NCBI RefSeq assembly: GCF_014644455.1
Contig: NZ_BMKS01000005.1
Span: forward strand, 62,001-126,000
Length of the DNA: 64,000 bases
Source of the DNA: Caldovatus sediminis
GTDB taxonomy: Bacteria; Pseudomonadota; Alphaproteobacteria; Acetobacterales; Acetobacteraceae
Direction of reading: 5' to 3'
Part shown: in pieces, positions 58,030 to 64,000 of the stretch
How positions within the stretch are numbered: the first letter of the stretch is position 1
Layout of the letters: the number at the start of each line of letters is the position of its first letter
Notes under the pieces: generated by a model
Databases searched by the model: none
What the model was told of the DNA's origin: nothing
Seen by the model: only the letters and a program-made list of their open reading frames with translations
Position numbers and translations under genes: made by a program

Positions 58030-58584
58030 ATGATCCTTCTGCGCCACGGCCAGAGCGAGTTCAACCTGCACTTCACCGCGACCCGGCGCGACCCCGGCAT
58101 CCCGGACCCGGCGCTGACCGAGCTCGGCCGCCGCCAGGCGGAGGCGGCGGCGGAGGCGCTGGCCGGGGAGGGCATCCGCCGGATCCTCGCCAGCCCCTAC
58201 ACCCGCGCGCTGCAGACCGCGGAGCCGATCGCCCGCCGCCTCAACCTGCCGGTGACCGTGACCCCGACGGTGCGCGAGCGCTACGCCTTCACCTGCGACA
58301 TCGGCACGCCGGCGACGGAGCTGGCGCAGCGCTTCCCCCACCTCGACCTCGCCCGCATCGAGGAGGTGTGGTGGCCCGCCGTCGAGGAGCCGGCGGAGCA
58401 GGTCGAGGCCCGCGCGGCGCTGTTCCGGGCCGAGATGGCGGCGCTGCCGGACTGGAACGACACGCTGGTGGTCTCCCACTGGGGGTTCATCCTGTGCCTG
58501 ACGGGCCGGAGCGTGGCGAACGGGGAGTGGCTGCGCTGCGACCCGACGGCGCCGGGGCCGGAGCGGGTGGTCTGGAGGGCGTGA
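58030..58584 (+). CDS. Histidine phosphatase (phosphoglycerate-mutase-like)
   Basis: This 184-residue phosphatase of the RHG superfamily has the nucleophilic His in MILLRHGQSEFN right at the N-terminus. LTELGRRQAEAAAEAL and ILASPYTRALQTAE carry the phosphate-pocket Arg, and the second His is in LVVSHWGFILCLTG. It stands alone; the substrate is unknown. The ATG at 58030 is chosen since the conserved domain begins at the next residue. Confidence 0.88.
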   Translation: MILLRHGQSEFNLHFTATRRDPGIPDPALTELGRRQAEAAAEALAGEGIRRILASPYTRALQTAEPIARRLNLPVTVTPTVRERYAFTCDIGTPATELAQRFPHLDLARIEEVWWPAVEEPAEQVEARAALFRAEMAALPDWNDTLVVSHWGFILCLTGRSVANGEWLRCDPTAPGPERVVWRA

Positions 58585-58752
58585 GGGGGAGCGGCGCGGA
58601 AGGTCGCCATCCTCCGCCGCAACCGCCGAGCTGCAAGGCCTGTCGCCTCCCTCGGCGGTGCGGAAGGTCGAAAGCGCGCGCTCATGGGCCGTCGCCACGA
58701 GGATGAGGCGGGGAAGCCGCGGGACGAGGGGGAGACGCGCCCGACCGCCTGC

Positions 58753-59568
58753 CTACGCCGCCGGCCGCGCCGGCTCCGGCTCCGCCCTGCTCCGCAGCAT
58801 CAGCCACGCCCCCACCGCCACCATCGGCAGCGACAGGAGCTGCCCCATCGTCGCTCCGCCCCACAGGAAGCCGAGATGCGCGTCCGGCTGGCGGAAGAAC
58901 TCGCCGGTGATCCGCGCCACGCCGTAGCCCGCGAGGAAGGCGCCGGAGAGGAAGCCGCTCCGCGCCCGCAGCCCCGGCCGCCCGACCAGCACCATCATCG
59001 CCGCGAACAGGACCGCGCCCTCCAGCGCCGCCTGGTAGAGCTGGCTCGGGTGCCGCGGCAGCGGGCCGGCGCCGGGGAACACCATCCCCCACGGCACCTC
59101 GGTCACCCGCCCCCACAGCTCGCCGTTGATGAAGTTGGCGATCCGCCCGAGGCCGAGGCCGATCGGCACCACGCACACCACCCGGTCGGCGAAGCGCAGC
59201 CAGTCGAGCCCGCGCGAGCGCGCGAACCACCACAGCGCCAGGATCACCCCCAGCATGCCGCCGTGGAAGCTCATGCCGCCCTGCCAGATGTACAGGGCCT
59301 CCCACGGATGGAGCAGGTAGTGGCCGGGTCGGTAGAACAGCACGTAGCCCAGCCGCCCGCCGAGCACGATGCCGAGCGTCGCCCAGACGATGAAGTCGTC
59401 GAGCTGCTCGGGCGTCGCCGCCCGCGGCGGGCGCTGCACCAGCCGCCGCGCCAGCCGCCAGCCGATCACGATGCCGGCGATGTAGGCCAGCGCGTACCAG
59501 CGGATGGCGAACGGCCCGATCTCGACGAGCACCGGGTCGATCCGGGGGAAGGGGATGGCGTGGAGCAT
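58753..59568 (-). CDS. lgt: Prolipoprotein diacylglyceryl transferase
   Basis: Lgt attaches diacylglycerol to the lipobox Cys of prolipoproteins. The 271-residue polytopic protein has the Lgt signature GRIANFINGELWGRVTE with essential Arg and Asn, the family His in MSFHGGMLGVI and LPRHPSQLYQAALEG. About seven membrane helices are visible. It is coupled to hldD by a one-base overlap (TGATG). Confidence 0.95.
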   Translation of the reverse strand: MLHAIPFPRIDPVLVEIGPFAIRWYALAYIAGIVIGWRLARRLVQRPPRAATPEQLDDFIVWATLGIVLGGRLGYVLFYRPGHYLLHPWEALYIWQGGMSFHGGMLGVILALWWFARSRGLDWLRFADRVVCVVPIGLGLGRIANFINGELWGRVTEVPWGMVFPGAGPLPRHPSQLYQAALEGAVLFAAMMVLVGRPGLRARSGFLSGAFLAGYGVARITGEFFRQPDAHLGFLWGGATMGQLLSLPMVAVGAWLMLRSRAEPEPARPAA

Positions 59569-60548
59569 CAGCGGTAGGGGTCCGGCTGCAGCAGGAAGTC
59601 CCGCACGGTGCGGCGCACCCCCTCCTCCAGCGGCGTCGGCGGGCGGGTCCAGCCGGCCTGGCGCAGCCGGTCCATCCGCGCCGCGGTGAAGTACTGGTAC
59701 CTGCCCCGCAGGTCCGCGGGCATCTCGACGAAGCGGATGTCGGGCGGCCGGCCGAGCGCGGCGAACAGCGCATTCACCAGGTCGAGGAAGGTCCGCGCCG
59801 TCCCGGTGCCGAGGTTGAACAGCCCCGAGACCTTCGGGTTGTCCAGCAGCCACAGCATCGCGTCCACGCAGTCGTCCACGTGGACGAAGTCGCGCGCCTG
59901 CGCCCCGTCGGCGATGTCCGGATGGTCGGAGCGGAACAGCGTCGCCGGACCGCCGGCCATGACCTCGCGGAACTTGTGGAACAGCACGCTCGCCATGCGG
60001 CCCTTGTGGTACTCGTTGGGGCCGTAGACGTTGAAGAAGCGCAGGCCCGCCCATTGCGGCGGCGCCGGCGCCCCGCGCGCGAGCAGGTCCGCCACCCGCC
60101 GATCGAAGGCGAGCTTCGACCAGCCGTAGAGGTTGAGCGGCCTGAGCCGCGCGAGATGCGCGGGCGAGGCGTCGTCGTCGAAGCCGAGCGCGCCGTCCCC
60201 GTAGACCGCAGCGGAGGAGGCGTAGATCAGGGGCACCCCGGCCTCCGCGCACCACGCCCAGAGCCGCAGCGGCAGGGCGAAGTTCACCGCCGCCACCAGG
60301 TCGCCGTCCCGCGCCGTGGTGTCGCTGATGGCGCCGAGGTGCAGCACCGCGGCCACCGGCGGGCGGGCGGCGAGGTAGTCCTCGATCTCCTCGGGCGGCA
60401 GGATGCCGGCGATCGGGTGGCGGGCGAGGTTCCGCCACTTGTCCTCCCGGCCCAGCCGGTCCACCACCATCACCTCCGCCCCGCGGGCGCAGAGCGCGGC
60501 GACCAGGTTCGAGCCGATGAAACCGGCGCCGCCGGTGACGAGATACAT
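59568..60548 (-). CDS. hldD: ADP-glyceromanno-heptose 6-epimerase
   Basis: HldD (RfaD) makes ADP-L-glycero-D-manno-heptose for the LPS inner core. It has 326 residues. The extended-SDR NADP loop is VTGGAGFIGSNLV, the catalytic Ser block is YASSAAVYGDG, and Tyr-x3-Lys is in NLYGWSKLAFD. FNVYGPNEYHKGRMASV and ARDFVHVDDCV are family-specific. An intact copy implies a heptose-containing LPS. Confidence 0.94.
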   Translation of the reverse strand: MYLVTGGAGFIGSNLVAALCARGAEVMVVDRLGREDKWRNLARHPIAGILPPEEIEDYLAARPPVAAVLHLGAISDTTARDGDLVAAVNFALPLRLWAWCAEAGVPLIYASSAAVYGDGALGFDDDASPAHLARLRPLNLYGWSKLAFDRRVADLLARGAPAPPQWAGLRFFNVYGPNEYHKGRMASVLFHKFREVMAGGPATLFRSDHPDIADGAQARDFVHVDDCVDAMLWLLDNPKVSGLFNLGTGTARTFLDLVNALFAALGRPPDIRFVEMPADLRGRYQYFTAARMDRLRQAGWTRPPTPLEEGVRRTVRDFLLQPDPYR

Positions 60549-60674
60549 GCGGAGCGCGTCCCGTGCGTGCTGCGGGCAGGAGGCCGGCCGGCCTCGCGCG
60601 GCACGGCGCCGGCGCGGTATAGGCTGCGCCCGAGGAGCCGGGCAAGGCGGCGACCAGCAGGAGGCGGCACGGGC

Positions 60675-61103
60675 ATGGGCGAGCACACGAGAGGCGGCGG
60701 CGAGGTCCCGGGCGGCGGCGAGCGCGGCGGCGGCAGGCGGGGCGGGCTGTTCGACGACCTCGCGGGCGTCGCCGGCGGCGCCTTCGCGGCCCTTGCCGGG
60801 CTGCGCCAGGAGGTGGAGGCCGCCGCGCGCAGCCAGGTCGAGGCCATGATCCAGCGGCTCGAGCTGGTCCGCCGCGAGGAGCTGGACGCGGCCATGGAGG
60901 TCGCCCGCCGGGCGCGCGAGGAGGCGGAGGCGCTTGCCGCGCGCGTCGCCGCGCTGGAGGCGCGGCTCGACGCCGGCGCCGCGGCCGGGGCGCCCGCGCC
61001 CGCCGCGCCGCCGACCGGCACGCCGCCGCAGGGCAGCGCCGCGGCCGAGGCTCCGGCCGGGATGCCCAATGCCGGGGCGGGCGGTTCTTCTGCGGGAACT
61101 TGA
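60675..61103 (+). CDS. ubiK: UbiK/BMFP accessory factor
   Basis: This small coiled-coil protein of the UbiK/YqiC family assists ubiquinone synthesis and can fuse membranes in vitro. It has 142 residues. An amphipathic helix region GLFDDLAGVAGGAFAALAGL is followed by QRLELVRREELDAAMEVA and EEAEALAARVAALEARL, the classical C-terminal trimeric coiled coil. The last 45 residues are a Pro/Ala/Gly tail not usual for the family. It is divergent from hldD. Confidence 0.8.
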   Translation: MGEHTRGGGEVPGGGERGGGRRGGLFDDLAGVAGGAFAALAGLRQEVEAAARSQVEAMIQRLELVRREELDAAMEVARRAREEAEALAARVAALEARLDAGAAAGAPAPAAPPTGTPPQGSAAAEAPAGMPNAGAGGSSAGT

Positions 61104-61136
61104 ACTCCGCCGCGCAACCGGCGGGGGACCAAGCTC

Positions 61137-61166
61137 TTGCGGAACTCCGGCGTGCTTGGCTAATCT
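61137..61166 (+). promoter_or_regulatory. Likely sigma-70 promoter of the YbjN gene
   Basis: TTGCGG (61137-61142) and TAATCT (61161-61166) are separated by 18 bases, in a locally AT-richer stretch. This predicts a leader of about 90 bases before the ATG at 61261. Confidence 0.45.
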
Positions 61167-61260
61167 AGCATTTGTGGCGGGTCCGTCCGAATCCCCCAAC
61201 ACCCGGGGGGCCATCCGGACGACAGGGGGGACCCGTCGGGAAGAGAAGGAGGGGTTCGCG

Positions 61261-61767
61261 ATGCCCGCCACCTTGGGCTTCGGCCGCGAGCGTGCCGCCG
61301 CCAATCCCCTCGATGTCCTCGAACAGATTCTCGCCGCGAACGAGTGGGCCTTCGAACGCCGCTCGGACGGCGAGATGGCGGCCGAGGCGCCGGGGAAGTG
61401 GTGCGACTACGGGCTCTATTTCTCCTGGTCGCCCGAGATCAGCGCCATGCACTTCACCTGCGCCTTCGACCTGAAGGTGCCCCACGGCCGGCGGGACAGG
61501 CTGTTCGAGCTGCTCGCCCTCGCCAACGAGAAGCTCTGGCTCGGCCATTTCGGGCTGGAGGGCGAGGAGGGGGTGCCGGTGTTCCGCCACTCCGTCCTGC
61601 TGCGCGGCGCACCGGGGGCGAGCGCCGAGAGCCTCGAGGACATGGTGGACATCGCGATCGCCGAGTGCGAGCGGTTCTTCCCGGCCTTCCAGTTCGTCCT
61701 CTGGGGCGGGCGCAGCCCGGCCGATGCCCTGGCCGCGGCGATGCTCGACTGCGTCGGGGAGGCATAG
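61261..61767 (+). CDS. YbjN-domain protein
   Basis: This 168-residue cytoplasmic protein has the YbjN/type III chaperone-like fold. LDVLEQILAANEWAFERRSD and LYFSWSPEISAMHFTCAFDL open the domain; LLALANEKLWLGHFGLEGEEG and AECERFFPAFQFVLWGG close it. Roles in stress and motility have been proposed elsewhere; none is specific here. The ATG gives a compact protein. Confidence 0.87.
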   Translation: MPATLGFGRERAAANPLDVLEQILAANEWAFERRSDGEMAAEAPGKWCDYGLYFSWSPEISAMHFTCAFDLKVPHGRRDRLFELLALANEKLWLGHFGLEGEEGVPVFRHSVLLRGAPGASAESLEDMVDIAIAECERFFPAFQFVLWGGRSPADALAAAMLDCVGEA

Positions 61768-61986
61768 CGCCGCGCGGCGTTCGCCGCCGCCTCACCGGCC
61801 TGTGACCGCCGCGGGGCGGCGGCGGCCCCAGATTCCTTCGCATCGAGGTCCGCCGGTGGCCGACGACGGCAGGGGCGGGCGTCGGCAGGGCGCGATCTTC
61901 CCGCGCCGTCGGCGCCCGGCCCCGCCGGCCGACCGGATCGGGCCCTCTCCGGCCGCCGCAGCGGCCTGCCGCGGAGGGAACAAGCG

Positions 61987-62784
61987 ATGCCTGGTGTCCG
62001 GACCGCCGCCGCCGAGCTTCCCGGCCAGCCCGTGCTGCGCCGCATCGGGCCGCGCGAGCTGGGCGAGGCGCTCGGCGCCGGCGTCGCCGATTTTCTCGCC
62101 GCCCCGACCCAGCTCCTGTTCCTCGGCGTGATCTACCCCGTCGTCGGGCTGATCGCGGCGCGGGCGGCCTGGGGCGGACCGCTGATGCCGCTGTTCTGGC
62201 CGCTGGTCTCCGGCCTGTCGCTGGTCGGGCCGGTCGTCGCGCTCGGCCTCTACGAGATCAGCCGGCGGCGGGAGCGGGGGCTGCCGGTCTCCTGGCTCAA
62301 TGCCTTCGACGTGCTGCGCTCGCCCGCGATCGGGGCGATCGCGGTGCTCGCGGTGATGCTGCTCGCGATCTTCCTCGCCTGGCTTGCCGCGGCGCACGCA
62401 ATCTATCAGGCGACGGTCGGCGCCGCCGGCCCGCCGCCGGCGACGGTGGGGGAATTCCTCGAGCGGGTCTTCACCACCGAGGCGGGCTGGCGCCTGATCC
62501 TGATCGGCAATGGGGTCGGGTTCCTGTTCGCCGTGCTGGTGCTGAGCCTGACGGTGGTCTCCTTTCCGCTGCTGCTCGACCGCCCCGAACTCGGCCCGGG
62601 GACCGCGGTGCGGACCTCGCTGCGCGCGGTCGCCCTGAACCCGGTGCCGATGGCGCTCTGGGGGCTGATCGTGGCGGGGTTGCTGTTCCTCGGCTCGCTG
62701 CCCTTCTTCGTCGGGCTGGCGGTGGTAATGCCGGTGCTCGGGCACGCGACCTGGCACCTGTACCGGCGGGTGGTGGAGCGCTGA
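61987..62784 (+). CDS. DUF2189 integral membrane protein
   Basis: This is a 265-residue membrane protein of unknown function with about six helices. The DUF2189 features are a cytoplasmic N-terminus with RIGPRELGEALGAGVADF, a first helix LLFLGVIYPVVGLIAARA, LYEISRRRERGLPVSW and LLDRPELGPGTAVRTSLRAV between helices. GGAGGG precedes the ATG. It is a single-gene unit. Confidence 0.85.
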   Translation: MPGVRTAAAELPGQPVLRRIGPRELGEALGAGVADFLAAPTQLLFLGVIYPVVGLIAARAAWGGPLMPLFWPLVSGLSLVGPVVALGLYEISRRRERGLPVSWLNAFDVLRSPAIGAIAVLAVMLLAIFLAWLAAAHAIYQATVGAAGPPPATVGEFLERVFTTEAGWRLILIGNGVGFLFAVLVLSLTVVSFPLLLDRPELGPGTAVRTSLRAVALNPVPMALWGLIVAGLLFLGSLPFFVGLAVVMPVLGHATWHLYRRVVER

Positions 62785-63038
62785 GCGGCGCCTGGCGCCG
62801 CCGCTCCCGTGCCGTCGTTCACCGCACCGCTGTCCTCGCCGCCCGTCCGTGCCCGCGCTCCGCCCGCCGCGGTCCTGATCCTGCCCCGCCCCGGGCCCGG
62901 CGCAAGGGCAGGACCGGCATCCCGGCCCCGCGCTCGACGCGCGGGGTCCTCCGGTGTAGGGCTTGAGGCCGCGACCCGGCGCAGCGGCGCGCGACGCGCG
63001 AGGCGGCGCGGGCGGACCTGGAGGAGGCGACGCCCGCC

Positions 63039-64000
63039 ATGAGCAGCAGCACGGAGGCGGGGCGGGCGGTGGCCACGCCCGACGCGGCGGACCGCCGCGC
63101 CGAGGAGACCCGCACCCTCTGGCTCGTCTCGGCGGCCCACCTCGTGAGCCACCTGCACATCCTGGTGCTGCCGCCGCTGTTCCCGCTGCTGCGCGACCGG
63201 CTCGAGGTCGGCTTCGTCGAGCTCGGCCTGGCGCTGACCGTGTTCAACGTGGTCTCCGCCTTCGCCCAGGCGCCGATGGGCTTCGTGGTGGACCGGCTGG
63301 GGCCGGTGCGGATGCTGGCCGGCGCGCTCTGCCTCGGCGGCGCCGCCTTCGTCTCGCTCGGGCTGGTCGGGAGCTACGCGTGGCTGCTGGTGGCGGCGGC
63401 CCTCGCCGGGGCGGCGAACAGCGTCTACCACCCGGCCGACTACGCCATCCTCACGCGCGCGATCGGCGAGCAGCGGATGGGCCGCGCCTTCTCGATCCAC
63501 ACCTTCGCGGGCTTCCTCGGCGGCGCGATGGCGCCGGCGCTTGTGCTCGGCGTGGCCGCGACGGCGGGGCTCGAGGCCGCGCTGATCCTCGCGGGGCTGG
63601 TCGGGCCGGCGGTCGCCGTGCCGCTGCTGCTGGCCTCGCGCCGCGGCCTGGCCGGGGAGGCGACGCCGCGCGCCGCCGCCGGACCGGCCGCCCCGAAGGC
63701 GTCGGCCGCCGCGGTTCCGCCCGGCGCGGTGCTGACGCCGGCGGTGCTTTCGATGGCGGTGTTCTTCCTGCTGCTCAACCTCTCGACGGGCGGGGTGCAG
63801 AACTTCTCCGTCGCGGCGCTGACGCAGGGCTACGGCGTGGCGCTGGGCGCGGCGAACGTCGCCCTGACCGCGTTCCTCGGCCTGAGCGCGGCGGGGGTGC
63901 TGGCCGGCGGCTGGCTCGCCGACCGCACGCGGCGGCACGGGCTGGTCGCGGCGGGGAGCTTCGCGCTGACCGCGGCGCTGGTCGCCCTCGTCGGCGCGGT
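63039..64000 (+). CDS. MFS transporter, truncated by the window edge
   Basis: This is an open reading frame of at least 320 codons without a stop in the window. GGAGGAGG lies upstream of the ATG. Ten or so hydrophobic helices are visible. The loop 2-3 motif is [15 protein letters not shown], and the A-like motif repeats as [12 protein letters not shown] in the second half. [19 protein letters not shown] opens it, like the MFS protein at 29-30 kb. The substrate is unknown. Confidence 0.85.
   Translation, partial: MSSSTEAGRAVATPDAADRRAEETRTLWLVSAAHLVSHLHILVLPPLFPLLRDRLEVGFVELGLALTVFNVVSAFAQAPMGFVVDRLGPVRMLAGALCLGGAAFVSLGLVGSYAWLLVAAALAGAANSVYHPADYAILTRAIGEQRMGRAFSIHTFAGFLGGAMAPALVLGVAATAGLEAALILAGLVGPAVAVPLLLASRRGLAGEATPRAAAGPAAPKASAAAVPPGAVLTPAVLSMAVFFLLLNLSTGGVQNFSVAALTQGYGVALGAANVALTAFLGLSAAGVLAGGWLADRTRRHGLVAAGSFALTAALVALVGA

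Overview
The window is a very GC-rich (well over 70 % by eye), gene-dense bacterial chromosome segment. Composition, the lptE-holA block behind leuS, the hemE/PPSR/maf/aroE/coaE/dnaQ set, Tim44- and MltA-type genes, LolA, an alphaproteobacterial-style porin and two branched-chain-type transport systems point to an alphaproteobacterium, most likely Rhodospirillales/Acetobacteraceae (Roseomonas-like). This placement is an inference from gene content. No rRNA, tRNA, CRISPR array, insertion sequence or prophage was seen, and no gene-free stretch exceeds about 300 bases.

Layout. 0-12 kb: two paralogous exported proteins, lolA, leuS-lptE-holA, a DUF3576 lipoprotein, a porin with its own terminator, a thiE-like gene divergent from a YggS gene, and trpS. 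12-18.7 kb: an M20 peptidase, a JmjC-type cupin oxygenase that has no standard start codon and overlaps a gene for an Asp-rich 18-residue repeat protein, a second repeat lipoprotein, opgH, then Smr and XRE genes. 18.7-23 kb: lutC and lutB, a periplasmic binding protein and a fasciclin lipoprotein. 23-28.3 kb: maf-PPSR, a gap facing hemE, and dnaQ-coaE-aroE. In several alphaproteobacteria the hemE/PPSR gap is the chromosome origin. 28.3-32.8 kb: nicotinamidase, MFS/AraC pair, small membrane protein, nth and a small frame-broken gene.

32.8-40 kb: a probable organosulfonate catabolism locus with a HisD/HpsN-like dehydrogenase, an Ldh2-type dehydrogenase, SuyA and SuyB (sulfolactate sulfo-lyase) and a YihV-like PfkB kinase. 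It is split by an AI-2E/PerM-type gene on the other strand. 40-49 kb: pseudouridine synthase, rpmB, a degenerate histidine kinase, and an operon SMP-30, livK-H-M-G-F, acyl-CoA synthetase with overlapping genes. 49-64 kb: ArnT-like glycosyltransferase, hyuB-hyuA, a LutA-type protein far from lutBC, mltA, Tim44, phosphatase, hldD-lgt, ubiK, ybjN, DUF2189 and a truncated MFS gene at the right edge.

Many same-strand neighbours overlap by 1-4 bases (ATGA, GTGA, TTGA or TGATG), which indicates translational coupling: hyuB-hyuA, livH-M-G-F-acs, aroE-coaE-dnaQ, PPSR-maf, lutB-lutC, smr-xre and hldD-lgt. Functions below are read from motifs and remembered family features. No database search was possible.
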